Source: Paraburkholderia tropica
GTDB lineage: Bacteria > Pseudomonadota > Gammaproteobacteria > Burkholderiales > Burkholderiaceae
Length of the DNA stretch: 64,000 nt
Assembly: GCF_914484835.1 (NCBI RefSeq)
Contig: NZ_CAJZAR010000083.1
Location: 26,865-90,864 of the forward strand
Direction of reading: 5' to 3'
Below, piece by piece: positions 42,238-51,702 of the stretch. The notes under the pieces are model-generated. The model was given only the letters and a program-made list of their open reading frames with translations, did not search any database and was not told where the DNA came from. The translations under genes and the position numbers were made by a program. Position 1 is the first letter of the stretch, and every line of letters starts with the position of its first letter.

Positions 42238-42930
42238 CTAACCGCCGAGCGCAATGATCGCCATCGTCAGCAGGATGCCGAGCGCGATCATCGCGAAGCC
42301 CGCGCGCATTCCGCCCGCGCCGGTGTAGCGTCCCAGCGCGAAGCCCGCCGCGAACAGCATGACGAGCGTGAGCACGCGCGAGGCGACCAGCGCCGCCTTG
42401 TTATCGGCGATAACGAGAAACGGCAGCGCGACCGGAAACGTCGCCACCACCACGAGCAGAAAAATACCGAGTGCGCCGACGAAATCGGCGCGCACGAACT
42501 GCGCGCGAGGCGGCAAGGTCGAGGCCGCCGCGATGCGCGCGCGCATCCGTTCGAGTTCGGCGTCGTCGACGAGCGGCGAGAGGCTGTCGGGCAGCGCGCC
42601 ACGCAGGCTGCGGACCGCCAGCGCGGGATTGGACTCGCGCTGCACGGCCAGCGCGAGCTTGCGGCGCTGGCCGCGATCGGCGAGCGTGCGCACGAGGTAC
42701 ATCACGGCGTCCGCGAGACCCCAGGCGAGGTTGCAGCCGAGCGCGGTGATGAACATCTTGCGTCCGGCGTCGTCGGCGACGGTGACGGCCTTGACCGCGC
42801 CGACGAAGGTCAGCGCCATGAACAGGCCGAAGCACAGTTCGCACACGCGGTCGACGACATTGAGGATCGGCTCGCGCCGGTGGGGTCGATCTTCGGGCTG
42901 GTCTTGCCGGGCAGGCATCGCAGTGTTCAT
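42238..42930 (-). CDS. VIT1/CCC1-like integral membrane protein
   Basis: A 230-residue membrane protein. The N-terminal segment VVDRVCELCFGLFMALTFVGAV, then GCNLAWGLADAVMYLVRTL, resembles proteins annotated as VIT1/CCC1-transporter-like; two or three helices follow in the C-terminal third. The canonical CCC1 metal-binding loop is not obvious, so transport of iron or manganese is only a possibility. It starts 13 bases after the SulP stop and must share its mRNA. Confidence 0.65.
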   Translation of the reverse strand: MNTAMPARQDQPEDRPHRREPILNVVDRVCELCFGLFMALTFVGAVKAVTVADDAGRKMFITALGCNLAWGLADAVMYLVRTLADRGQRRKLALAVQRESNPALAVRSLRGALPDSLSPLVDDAELERMRARIAAASTLPPRAQFVRADFVGALGIFLLVVVATFPVALPFLVIADNKAALVASRVLTLVMLFAAGFALGRYTGAGGMRAGFAMIALGILLTMAIIALGG

Positions 42931-42943
42931 GAGAGACCTCGCA

Positions 42944-44713
42944 TCAGGTTGGCTGGCGCGGCGTGGGCGCCGCTGCGGGACCGCGCGCCTCGGCCGCGCG
43001 CAGATACGTTTCGATCACGTCGTCCACCGTCACGAGGCGGCCGATGTCGCCGACGAGCCGCTCGAGCCCTTCCGCGCGCAGCAGGTCGCGCACGCTGCCG
43101 TGCGCCGCGACGATACGCAGCGCCCCGCCCGTTTTCGCGAGCTGCGCCTGCAGCGCCGCGAGCATCCGCGCGCCCGCGATATCGAGCGCGGGCGCGTTGG
43201 ACAGGTCGACGATCACCAGCCCGACCGGACACGCCGACGCGCCGATGGCCGCGCGAATCCGCTCGCGCACCGCGTCGACGTTGAAGTACAGCAGCGACGC
43301 CTCGACGCGGAACATCAGCACGCCGGGTATCGTCTCGTTGTCGGGATGGCGTTCGTTGTCGGTATAGCGGCGCGTGCCCGGCATGCGACCGAGCACCGCC
43401 ACATGCGGATGCGCGACGCGCATCACGAGCAGCAGCATCGACGCGAGCACCGCGAAAATCACGCCCTTGAGAATGCCGAGCAGCAGCACCGCACAGAGCG
43501 CGATCATCGCCACCGCGAACTCCTGGCGGCTCACGCGCCAGACGTGACGCAGCTCGCGAATATCGACAAGCCCCTTGACCGCCACCAGCACGATGACCGC
43601 CAGCACGACCGTGGGCAGGCCGGTCAGCAGATCCGAGAGAAACACGAGACACAGGCCGATGGCGATCGACGCGAACACCAGCGCGAGCGGCGTCTTCGCG
43701 CCCGCCTGGTCGTTCACCGACGATTGCGACAGCCCGCCCGCCACCGGAAACGCATGAAAAAGCCCCGCCGCGAGATTGGCCGCGCCGAGCCCCAGCATTT
43801 CCTGGCGGGCGTCGATCTCCTCGCCGTGGTTGCGCGCGATGGCGCGCGCGGCCGACACGCTCTCCACGTAGGACAGCAGCATGCAGGCGAACGCGAGCGG
43901 CACGATGCCGTCGACGTCGCGCACCCTCAGCGGCGGCACGTCGAAGCCGGGCAGCCCGCGCGGCAACGCGCCGACGAGCTTGAAATCCATCGCGCCCAGC
44001 GGCGTGTGCGTCATCAGCACGATGGAGAGCGCCACCACGAGCAAGGCGACCGGACGGCCCGGCAAAAACTTTTCGCCGAGCAGCAGCAAGGCGAGCGCAA
44101 CGAGGCCGAACGCGAGCACGACGAAACGCGTGTCGGGCACCTGGCGGATCAGTATCGTCAGGCGCTCGATGAACTGTTCGCCGCCGCCAGCAACACCGAG
44201 CAGCTTCGGCAATTGCGTCAGCGCGATCGTCAGCGCCGCGCCCGCCTTGAAGCCCAGCAAAATCGTCTCGCCGATGAAGTTGACGAGCGAGGCGAGGCGC
44301 AGGATCCAGCCGATCAGGCACAGGGCCGCGACGAGCAGCGCGGTCAACGCGGCGATCGACGCGGCACGCTGCGCGTCGCCGCCCGCCATCTCCGCGACGC
44401 TCACGCCGACCAGCATCGAGATCGCCGAAGTCGGTCCGATCGCCAGCTGGCGCGACGAGCCGAGTAGCGCATAAGCCGCGCCGCCAGCCAGATAACCGTA
44501 CACGCCGTATTGATCCGGCAAGCCCGCGAGCGCCGCATACGCCAGCGCGACGGGAATGCCATAGGCCGCCAGCGTCACGCCCGCCACGAGATCCGACGAC
44601 AGCCAGCGCAGCCGGTAATCGCGCAGCCATCGGCAGGGCACCCAGGCCGCGAAGCCGCCGCGCGCCAGGGCCGCATTGCCGCTGCCTGCCTCGGGGGCCT
44701 GCTCGTCGGTCAT
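42944..44713 (-). CDS. SulP-family anion transporter with STAS domain
   Basis: A 589-residue SLC26/SulP protein. The membrane part begins PCRWLRDYRLRWLSSDLVAGVTLAAYGIPVALAYAALAGLP, the family entry segment, followed by IGPTSAISMLVG and FPVAGGLSQSSVN. A C-terminal STAS domain (VIVDLSNAPALDIAGARML) completes it. Substrates of this family include sulfate, bicarbonate and dicarboxylates. AAGGAGAG precedes ATG 44713. A GACCTTGGTC palindrome lies 51 bases upstream. Confidence 0.93.
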   Translation of the reverse strand: MTDEQAPEAGSGNAALARGGFAAWVPCRWLRDYRLRWLSSDLVAGVTLAAYGIPVALAYAALAGLPDQYGVYGYLAGGAAYALLGSSRQLAIGPTSAISMLVGVSVAEMAGGDAQRAASIAALTALLVAALCLIGWILRLASLVNFIGETILLGFKAGAALTIALTQLPKLLGVAGGGEQFIERLTILIRQVPDTRFVVLAFGLVALALLLLGEKFLPGRPVALLVVALSIVLMTHTPLGAMDFKLVGALPRGLPGFDVPPLRVRDVDGIVPLAFACMLLSYVESVSAARAIARNHGEEIDARQEMLGLGAANLAAGLFHAFPVAGGLSQSSVNDQAGAKTPLALVFASIAIGLCLVFLSDLLTGLPTVVLAVIVLVAVKGLVDIRELRHVWRVSRQEFAVAMIALCAVLLLGILKGVIFAVLASMLLLVMRVAHPHVAVLGRMPGTRRYTDNERHPDNETIPGVLMFRVEASLLYFNVDAVRERIRAAIGASACPVGLVIVDLSNAPALDIAGARMLAALQAQLAKTGGALRIVAAHGSVRDLLRAEGLERLVGDIGRLVTVDDVIETYLRAAEARGPAAAPTPRQPT

Positions 44714-44763
44714 CGCGCTCTCCTTGTCACGCTTGACGAGACCATACAAACGGTACGTGCGGA

Positions 44764-44781
44764 ATACGACCTTGGTCGTAT
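44764..44781. promoter_or_regulatory. GGACC box 4, ahead of SulP (and possibly the lipoprotein)
   Basis: ATACGACCTTGGTCGTAT, 18 bp palindromic except its centre. The outer G/C pair is CG instead of GG, but the core GACC-TT-GGTC is intact. It lies between the divergent SulP and lipoprotein genes. Confidence 0.6.
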
Positions 44782-45005
44782 CCGCGCACTGTGCGAACGG
44801 CCTCGCATTCAGCATGCGCGGCGGCCGCAAAGGCGTTATTCTTTTCTCCAGCTATCCTGGACTCACCCAGGCGCTGTGTCTTCGCCCGCGATTGCAGAGG
44901 TCATGCAAAGATCGTATCGTCGGCCTGGCCGCGCCACGCAGTGATCTCCCGCGTTGCGCGAGCACGCCCCGTGAACCGCCGTACGATGCCAAGCAGGAGA
45001 ACCGG

Positions 45006-45404
45006 ATGCGAGCCCTTCGCTCACTCTGTCTGATCGCCTCGCCGCTGCTGATTGCCGGCTGCAACACGGCGCCCATTCCGCCGGGCAAGCCGGTCGATAT
45101 TTCCACTGCATTGCAGAACGTCCTGCAGGGTCTCTGCGATTTCCGCCAGGATCAGGCGACGAAAAAACAGGACTGGGGCGCACACGTCGAATCGGTAACC
45201 GTCGAGCTCGATCTGACCGTGGACGGCGCGCGCACTCCGCCCGTTGCCGTCGCACCGGATATCCAGTTCATCCCGACCGTCAGCTACGGCCAGATCCTCA
45301 CTTCAAGCCGCGGCAGTCATCTCACGCTGACGCTCAAACCCGGCAGTCTGCCCGCCGAATGTAGCGGCAGTAATGGCAGCAACGGAGGAAAAACGACGCC
45401 GTGA
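45006..45404 (+). CDS. Lipoprotein of unknown function
   Basis: A 132-residue protein with a lipoprotein signal peptide (MRALRSLCLIASPLLIAGCN, lipobox IAGC). The mature part contains VTVELDLTVDG, PDIQFIPTVSYGQI and LTLTLKP, suggesting a small beta-rich domain like the trypsin-co-occurring or bacterial lipoprotein folds. CAGGAGA precedes the start at 45006. 88 bases before an outer-membrane barrel gene and probably cotranscribed with it. Confidence 0.8.
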   Translation: MRALRSLCLIASPLLIAGCNTAPIPPGKPVDISTALQNVLQGLCDFRQDQATKKQDWGAHVESVTVELDLTVDGARTPPVAVAPDIQFIPTVSYGQILTSSRGSHLTLTLKPGSLPAECSGSNGSNGGKTTP

Positions 45405-45492
45405 CGCGACGCGCGTCGGCAGGGTCCGGCTTCGACGCATGCCGGATCGGCCATCGACAGCAATCGAGCCGCTGACAACGGGGGTGTGAGCG

Positions 45493-46542
45493 ATGCAGCA
45501 GCAAGCGCGGGGGATCTTGCGCGGTCGGGCGCGGAAAAAGTATGGCGTGCAGGGCGTGCATCGGGCGAATCGCGCGGCGCGCGCCGCGCGGGTGCTGGCG
45601 TGCATCGGCTTCATGACGGCCCTGCCGGGCGGCGCGGCCTATGCGCAGACGGCGCAAGGGCCGCTATCGTCGAATACGGTGGTCGGCGGCAACGTCAAGC
45701 AGCACGCCAATGCAGTGCTCGCGATCATGTCCTACACGACGGTCCCCGACGTGACGACCAGCAATCTGTCGGTCAACAACGGCGCGACCGGCAATCCGGG
45801 TTTCGGCCAGTCGCAGCTCGGCGGCGGCTTCACGCTCAGCCGGACGTTTCCGCTCTATCTCGAAGGCACGCTCGCTTATAGCCGCTACGATCCGGTGTTC
45901 CTCGCGACGGACGGCGCCCAGCAGCGCGCGGTGCCGACCCGATGGAACACGTTCAGCGGCACGGTCGGCATCGGCTGGGACTTCCGCATCACCAACGAAC
46001 TGGCCTTCCGCCCTATCCTGAACGGCACGATCGGGCGCGTCGCCAGCGACCTGAAAGTGGGCCAGACGCTGTTCAATCACGTCACCGACAGCAATCTTCA
46101 ATTTCTCGAAAACGGCTCGCTCGACGCCTACGGCTACGGCGGCTCGCTGATGCTCGACTACGAGCACTATCGGGAGAACTACGAAATCGACGCCGAATTG
46201 CGCGCCACCGATATCTACCTGCGCAGTTTCGGCGGTTCGTCGGCGGCGGTGCAGGGTTCGGCCACGGCGCAGCAACTGAGCCTCTGGACACGCTGGCGCG
46301 CGCCGACCGGCCTGCACGCGCTCGACCGCCCGGTGCGCTACGTGCTGGAGGCCGCGTACTCGCACTATTTCGGCGACAGCGCCGGCGCGCTGGGTTTCAA
46401 CGATCTCACCTCGCTCGGCGTGGGGCTCGAACTCGACAGCAGCCGCTATCCCGTCATCATCACCCGCACGCGCGCGATGGTGCGCTATGTGTTCGGCCAC
46501 AACGTTCACGGCGTCTCGTTCGGCTTCGCGATGAGCTTCTGA
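45493..46542 (+). CDS. Outer-membrane beta-barrel protein
   Basis: A 349-residue protein with an extended basic N-terminus and signal sequence (ARVLACIGFMTALPGGAAYAQT). Alternating strands follow (GGFTLSRTFPLYLEGTLAYSRYDP, WNTFSGTVGIGWDFRI, SLMLDYEHYRENYEIDAEL), and it ends in SFGFAMSF, a terminal Phe as used for outer-membrane barrel assembly. No known porin family recognised. Expected role: surface or permeability protein of the stress regulon, working with the lipoprotein upstream. Confidence 0.8.
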   Translation: MQQQARGILRGRARKKYGVQGVHRANRAARAARVLACIGFMTALPGGAAYAQTAQGPLSSNTVVGGNVKQHANAVLAIMSYTTVPDVTTSNLSVNNGATGNPGFGQSQLGGGFTLSRTFPLYLEGTLAYSRYDPVFLATDGAQQRAVPTRWNTFSGTVGIGWDFRITNELAFRPILNGTIGRVASDLKVGQTLFNHVTDSNLQFLENGSLDAYGYGGSLMLDYEHYRENYEIDAELRATDIYLRSFGGSSAAVQGSATAQQLSLWTRWRAPTGLHALDRPVRYVLEAAYSHYFGDSAGALGFNDLTSLGVGLELDSSRYPVIITRTRAMVRYVFGHNVHGVSFGFAMSF

Positions 46543-46577
46543 GCGGCCGCTTCAACAGAATTGCCGGGAATGCTATG

Positions 46578-46589
46578 GGACCAAAGTCC
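46578..46589. promoter_or_regulatory. GGACC box 5, ahead of the AI-2E/efflux operon
   Basis: GGACCAAAGTCC, identical in its 12-bp core to box 1, flanked as ATGGGACC...GTCCAAT. It lies about 130 bases before the ATG at 46717. Confidence 0.7.
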
Positions 46590-46716
46590 AATTGACCCTG
46601 TGCGGGCGCGATCCGATAGTGGGGAACCGCCATCAGGGGAACCGGCGCGGTCACGGCCAGCGCCGCCGTCTTGCTTCAGCGGCGCGTCCCGTGGCGCACC
46701 GGCAGGAGAAGAACCG

Positions 46717-47886
46717 ATGCTGATCACACCGCCCACCCAGAAGGTCCTGTCCCGAGAGCTGCTCGACGTCCTGATACGCGCCGGGCTCGTCGCCGTGCTG
46801 GCGATCTTCTGCTTTCGCATCTTCGTGCCGTTTCTCAACCTGATGGTGTGGGCGCTGATCCTCGCGATCACGCTCTATCCGCTACAGATCCGGCTGCGCC
46901 GTTCGATGCCGAACCGGGACGGCCTGATCGCCACGCTGATCGTGCTCGCCGCTTTCGTCATCGTGATCGTGCCCGCGTATCTGCTGGGCGTGGCCGTCGC
47001 CGACTCGGTCGACAACGCGATGGCCGTGTTCAAGAGCGGCAGCCTGCGCGTGCCGCCGCCGGCCGAATCGGTGCTGAGCTGGCCGCTGGTCGGCAAGCGC
47101 GTCTACGACTTCTGGCTACAGGCGTCCACGGACATCGCGGGCGTCGCGCAGAAGTTCGCGCCCCAGCTCAAGGACGCGGGCCGCGCGCTGCTCGGCACCT
47201 TGACCGGCCTGGGCGTGGGCTTGATGGTGTTCTTCGCGGCGCTGATCGTCGCGGGCATTCTCATGGCCTTCGGCGAAAAGGGCCATGAAAGCGCCGTGCA
47301 GATCGCCTCGCGCATCTCCGGCCCGGACAACGGCGTGCAGATCACCGACCTCTGCACGGCCACGATTCGCGCCGTGGCCCAGGGCGTCGTCGGCATCGCG
47401 TTCATCCAGATGGTGCTGATCGGCGTCGCCTTCATCGTCATGGGCATTCCCGGCGCGGGCCTGCTCGCGCTCGCCGTGCTGCTGATCGGCATCATGCAGC
47501 TGCCGGCCACGCTGATCACCGTGCCCGTGATCATCTTCGTGATCGTCACCGAGGGCTTGAGCACGGCGACCATCGTGTTCTCCGTCTACGTGTTCATCGC
47601 CGGTCTCGCCGACAACGTGCTCAAGCCGCTGCTGCTCGGCCGCGGCGTCGCGGTGCCGATGCCCGTCGTGCTGATCGGCGCGCTCGGCGGCATGGTGACG
47701 GGCGGCGTCATCGGGCTGTTCATCGGGCCCGTGATGCTCGCGGTCGGCTATCAGCTGTTCTGGCGCTGGGTGAAGGATCAGCCGCAGAGCCGGACGCTGG
47801 ACGAGGCCCAGATCGCGGCGCAGGCGCAAACCCCGTCGCAGACTCAGGCGCAGATTCCGCCACAGGCGCCCGAACAACAGCCTTGA
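46717..47886 (+). CDS. AI-2E family transporter (PerM/YdiK-like)
   Basis: A 389-residue inner-membrane protein with about eight helices: FRIFVPFLNLMVWALILAITLYPL near the N-terminus, GIAFIQMVLIGVAFIVMGIPGAG, and the family end GRGVAVPMPVVLIGALGGMV, GVIGLFIGPVMLAVGYQLF. Family members are linked to AI-2 export or sodium/proton exchange; this one's substrate is unknown. GGAGAA precedes ATG 46717. First gene of a five-gene unit with efflux components. Confidence 0.9.
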   Translation: MLITPPTQKVLSRELLDVLIRAGLVAVLAIFCFRIFVPFLNLMVWALILAITLYPLQIRLRRSMPNRDGLIATLIVLAAFVIVIVPAYLLGVAVADSVDNAMAVFKSGSLRVPPPAESVLSWPLVGKRVYDFWLQASTDIAGVAQKFAPQLKDAGRALLGTLTGLGVGLMVFFAALIVAGILMAFGEKGHESAVQIASRISGPDNGVQITDLCTATIRAVAQGVVGIAFIQMVLIGVAFIVMGIPGAGLLALAVLLIGIMQLPATLITVPVIIFVIVTEGLSTATIVFSVYVFIAGLADNVLKPLLLGRGVAVPMPVVLIGALGGMVTGGVIGLFIGPVMLAVGYQLFWRWVKDQPQSRTLDEAQIAAQAQTPSQTQAQIPPQAPEQQP

Positions 47887-47915
47887 CGCTGCGGGACCCC
47901 GACGTGTTGCCCGTC

Positions 47916-49544
47916 ATGCGCCCCTTCACGCTGGCGATGCTGCTCGGAGCCGGCGTCCTCGAAGGCTGCATGCGCGTGGGACCGGATTTTCAGCCGCAGC
48001 ACGAAGCCTGGAGCGAGCACTGGCGCAGCGAGGCGGTCGAGCGCGTCACGCAGCAGACGGCGCAACCCGACGTGCGCCAGTGGTGGCGCGTCTTCGGCGA
48101 CCCGAATCTCGAAGCCCTGATGGACGCGGGCGACGCCGGCAACGGCGATCTGCGGATCGCCGGGCTGCGCGTGCTCGAAGCGCGCGCGCAACTGGGCATC
48201 GCGCAGGCGGGGCGCTATCCGCAGGTGCAGCAGATCGACGCCAATGCGACCTGGTCCGCGCACCGCCACTCGGCTGCCTTCTCGCCGCAATCGGGCCCCG
48301 CGTGGCAGTACGGCGCGGGCTTCAGCATCGGCTGGGAACTCGACTTCTGGGGACGCTTCGCGCGCGCCATCGAATCCGCCGATGCCGCGTTCTTCGCCGC
48401 GCAGGCGAACCGCGACGCGGCGCTCGTGCTGCTGCACGCGCAGATCGCCGATACCTATTTCACGCTGCGCACGGCCGAGGCGCGGCTGCGCATCGCGCGC
48501 GAGAACGCGCAGCTGCAAAAGCGCAGCTACGACATCACGCAAAAGCTGTTCAAGAGCGGCGAAACCGACGAACTCGATCTTCAGCAGGCCAAGACGCAAT
48601 ATCTGGGCACGCTCAGCAGCATTCCCGATCTCGAAAGCCAGATCGAACTCGCGCGGCACGCGCTGTCCGCGCTGGTCGGGCGTCCGCCGGGACCGCTGCC
48701 CGAACTCGACGCGCAGCCCGGCATGAGCGGCGTGCTGCCGCTCGTGGATCGCGCCGTGCTGCAGGACGTGCCCGCCGATCTGCTGCTGCGCCGCCCGGAC
48801 GTGATCGCCGCCGAATATCAGATGGCGGCGCAGTCGGCGCTGATCGGCGTGGCGAAGGCCGACTTCTATCCGTCCGTGTCGCTGCTCGGCTCGCTGGTCT
48901 GGGGCGCGGGCTCGTCGCACACGCTGGCCCTCGTGGCGGGGCCGAGCGTGACCTGGAATGTCTTCGATCACGGCCGGATCGAGAATAACGTGCGCGTGCA
49001 GGACGCGCGGCTCCAGCAGTTGGCGGTGGCTTACCAGAACACCGTGCGCGAGGCGGCGCGCGAGGCCGACGACGCCGCCACGTCGCTGCTCGGCGCCTGG
49101 CAGCGCGAGACCATCCTGAACGAGGCGCAGGCGGCCGCGCAGCGCTCGCTCAAGCTCGCCAACACGATCTATCGCGAAGGCTATTCCGACTTTCAGCGCG
49201 TGCTCGACGCCCAGCGCGCGCTGTTCACGCAGCAGGACGCGTATATCGTCAATCGCGGCAACGCCATCGGCAGCCTGATCGCACTGTATAAGGCGCTCGG
49301 CGGCGGCTGGTACACCGAACAGCCGGTCGTCGATGCGGTGACGCGCGCGCGCATGCAGCAACGCACCGACTGGGGCAATCTGATCGACGAGGTCAACGCG
49401 CCGCCTTCAGCGCACGCGCAGCAGACGTCGCACGCAACGCAGACATCGCACGTTGCGCACGCATCGCCGGCATCGTCGTCCGCCGCGCCCGCATCACGCT
49501 CCGCGGCGGCCGTCGCCGCGCCGTCACAAGGTGCATCCCGATGA
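47916..49544 (+). CDS. NodT-family outer-membrane efflux lipoprotein
   Basis: A 542-residue TolC-like OMF. The lipobox LEGC (residues 15-18) anchors it, then MRVGPDFQPQHEAW, the first WW-R-FGDPNLEAL block, the second half with LLRRPDVIAAEYQMAA and IGVAKADFYPSVSLLG, and the duplicated helical hairpins (ANTIYREGYSDFQRVLDAQR). The start at 47916 gives a proper 18-residue signal; a TTG at 47883 would overlap the transporter gene. It forms the trimeric outer-membrane channel for the HlyD protein that follows, which starts four bases before its stop. Confidence 0.92.
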   Translation: MRPFTLAMLLGAGVLEGCMRVGPDFQPQHEAWSEHWRSEAVERVTQQTAQPDVRQWWRVFGDPNLEALMDAGDAGNGDLRIAGLRVLEARAQLGIAQAGRYPQVQQIDANATWSAHRHSAAFSPQSGPAWQYGAGFSIGWELDFWGRFARAIESADAAFFAAQANRDAALVLLHAQIADTYFTLRTAEARLRIARENAQLQKRSYDITQKLFKSGETDELDLQQAKTQYLGTLSSIPDLESQIELARHALSALVGRPPGPLPELDAQPGMSGVLPLVDRAVLQDVPADLLLRRPDVIAAEYQMAAQSALIGVAKADFYPSVSLLGSLVWGAGSSHTLALVAGPSVTWNVFDHGRIENNVRVQDARLQQLAVAYQNTVREAAREADDAATSLLGAWQRETILNEAQAAAQRSLKLANTIYREGYSDFQRVLDAQRALFTQQDAYIVNRGNAIGSLIALYKALGGGWYTEQPVVDAVTRARMQQRTDWGNLIDEVNAPPSAHAQQTSHATQTSHVAHASPASSSAAPASRSAAAVAAPSQGASR

Positions 49545-50665
49545 GCGCCGCCCCGAATCCTGCCCCCGAAGCGCCCCCGCCCGCCGCCGACGCCTCGGGC
49601 AAGGCGCTCAAGTGGGTAATCGCGCTGCTGGCCGCGAGCCTGCTCTGGTATCTGCTCGCCGACCGCTTCACGCCCTATACGCAGCAGGCGCGCGTGCAGG
49701 CCTACGTGGTGCCGGTCGCCGCCGAGATATCGGCGCGCGTCACGCGCGTGCTCGTGCACAACAACCAGGCGGTCAACGCCGGCGACGTGCTGTTCGAAGT
49801 CGACGCCGACCAGTACCAGATCGCCGCCGCGCGCGCCCGCGCCGACTACGAGACCGCGCGCCGCCAGCTCGGCGCGAATACGGCGGGCATCGATTCGGCG
49901 CAAGCCTCGCTGCGCGCGGCGCTCGCGAACGAGGTCAAGGCGCGCCAGGACAGCGACCGTCTCGAACGGCTCTATCGCGAGGACGAAGGCACGGTTTCGC
50001 TGCGGCGCATCGAGGTCGCGCGCGCGACTTACGAGCAGGCCCAGAGCCAGGTGGTCGCCGCGCGCGCCGAAGTGGAACGCGCGCGCGAACAGCAAGGCGG
50101 CAGCGAGACCGACAACGCGCAATTGCGCAGCGCGGCGGCCGCCGTGAAGAAGGCCGAACTCGATCTCGCGAACACGCAGATCCGCGCCCGTTCGAGCGGC
50201 GTCGTCACCGATCTGCGCGCGGAAGTCGGCCAGTTCGCGGCGGCGGGCAATCCGGTCATGACGCTGATCGCGATCCGCGACGTGTGGATCAGCGCCGACA
50301 TGACCGAGAACAATCTGGGCCATCTGGAGCCGGGCACGCCGGTCTCCATCGTGCTCGATTCGCTGCCCGGCGACGTCTTCGCGGGGCGCATCCGCAGCAT
50401 CGGCTACGGCGTCAGCACGGGCCAGAGCACGCCGCCCGGCAGCCTGCCCACGGTGCAGAACAGCCGCGACTGGCTGCGGCCCGCGCAGCGCTTTCCCGTG
50501 ATCGTCGAATTCTCCGCCGACGACCGCGCGCGCCTGAACCAGCTCAACAGCGTGCGCGTGGGCGGCCAGGCCGAGGTCATGGCGTTTCCGACCTCGCCCA
50601 ATCCGCTCAATCCGCTGGGCCGCGTGTTTTTGCGCGCGATGAGCTGGATTGCCTACGTCTACTGA
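49541..50665 (+). CDS. HlyD/EmrA-type periplasmic adaptor
   Basis: A 374-residue membrane-fusion protein with one N-terminal helix (LKWVIALLAASLLWYLL), a biotinyl-lipoyl-like half motif (YVVPVAAEISARVTRVLVHNNQAVNAGDVLFEVD), long Ala/Arg-rich helical hairpins and the second half (IRARSSGVVTDLRAEVGQFAAAG). The AGDVLFEVD and GVVTDL pairing is typical of EmrA/AaeA adaptors. It starts with an ATGA overlap on the OMF and precedes a DUF2955 protein, so the unit forms an AaeAB-like tripartite pump. Confidence 0.92.
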   Translation: MSAAPNPAPEAPPPAADASGKALKWVIALLAASLLWYLLADRFTPYTQQARVQAYVVPVAAEISARVTRVLVHNNQAVNAGDVLFEVDADQYQIAAARARADYETARRQLGANTAGIDSAQASLRAALANEVKARQDSDRLERLYREDEGTVSLRRIEVARATYEQAQSQVVAARAEVERAREQQGGSETDNAQLRSAAAAVKKAELDLANTQIRARSSGVVTDLRAEVGQFAAAGNPVMTLIAIRDVWISADMTENNLGHLEPGTPVSIVLDSLPGDVFAGRIRSIGYGVSTGQSTPPGSLPTVQNSRDWLRPAQRFPVIVEFSADDRARLNQLNSVRVGGQAEVMAFPTSPNPLNPLGRVFLRAMSWIAYVY

Positions 50666-50667
50666 CG

Positions 50668-51702
50668 ATGGCCACGCCCAACACGCTCCCGCTGGCCGGA
50701 CGGCGCGCGCTGCGCCTCGCCTTCGGCACCGCGCTGTGCCTCGCGATCAGTTTCGCGCTGGACTGGCCGATTCCCGTCATCGCGCCAGTTTTCGCCGTGT
50801 TCCTGCTCGCGACCCAGACGCGTCCGCTTTCGCTGAAGACCGGCGCGGCGCTCGCGATCGTGGTCGCGCTGACGACGGGCAGCGGCCTGCTGATGGTGCC
50901 GCTGCTGCGGCACTACGCGTTCGACGGCGTCGCCATCGTCGGCCTGCTGCTGTTTTTCGCGTTTCGCTACGGGCTGCGCGGCGGCAACAACCTCGTCTCG
51001 ACCTTTCTCGTGGCGGGCCTGACGATGATCTCCGCGGCGGGCACGAGCGACTTCCAGCTGGCCGTGACCGTGGTCGGCGCGCTGGTGCGGGGACTCTTGC
51101 TGGCCGTGCTGGTGACGGCCCTGACGCACGCGCTGCTGCCCGAGCCGATCGACGCGCGCCGCCCGCCCGCCGCGCCGCCGATGTCCGAGGATCAGGCGCG
51201 GCGCATCGCGCTGCGCGCCGCGCTCGTGGTGTTGCCCGCGTGGCTGCTCGCCATGGCCGATCCGGCGAGCTACATGCCGATCATCATGAAGTCGGTGAGC
51301 CTCGGCCGGCAAAGCTGCGCGACCACGGCGCGCACGGCGGCGCGCGATCTGATCGGCTCGACGCTGCTGGGCGGCCTGCTCGCGATGGCGTGCTGGTTCG
51401 CGCTGCGGCTGTTCGTCGACCTGTGGATGTTTTTCCTGTGGATGCTGCTGTTCGGCCTGCTGGTGGCGCGCAGGCTCTACCGGATCCGGCCGACGCAATA
51501 TTCGCCGGGCTTCTGGCTCAACAGCCTCGTCACGATGATCATTCTGCTGGGCCAGTCGGTGCAGGACAGCGTGGCGGGCAAGGACGTGCTCACGGCGTTC
51601 GCGGTACGCATGGGACTCTTCCTCGCGGTCACGATCTACGCCTGGCTGATGCTGCTGATCTTCGAGCAGCGCAGCCGCGCGAAATCCACGGAGCAAGCAT
51701 GA
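50668..51702 (+). CDS. DUF2955/FUSC-like inner-membrane protein (AaeB-like pump part)
   Basis: A 344-residue protein with about ten hydrophobic segments (LRLAFGTALCLAISFALDWPIPVIAPVFAVFLLATQ..., GALVRGLLLAVLVTALTHALLP, STLLGGLLAMACWFALRLF). The entry LRLAFGTALC-xx-DWPIPVIAPVFAVF is characteristic of the DUF2955 branch of the FUSC superfamily. With the HlyD partner two bases upstream it likely exports aromatic acids or similar amphiphiles. Confidence 0.87.
   Translation: MATPNTLPLAGRRALRLAFGTALCLAISFALDWPIPVIAPVFAVFLLATQTRPLSLKTGAALAIVVALTTGSGLLMVPLLRHYAFDGVAIVGLLLFFAFRYGLRGGNNLVSTFLVAGLTMISAAGTSDFQLAVTVVGALVRGLLLAVLVTALTHALLPEPIDARRPPAAPPMSEDQARRIALRAALVVLPAWLLAMADPASYMPIIMKSVSLGRQSCATTARTAARDLIGSTLLGGLLAMACWFALRLFVDLWMFFLWMLLFGLLVARRLYRIRPTQYSPGFWLNSLVTMIILLGQSVQDSVAGKDVLTAFAVRMGLFLAVTIYAWLMLLIFEQRSRAKSTEQA

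Noticed and set aside
41949..42257. Rightward 102-codon frame rich in Arg/Glu repeats
   Set aside because: Composition reflects GAGCG-type repeat DNA, runs through the box 3 palindrome, and has no ribosome site.
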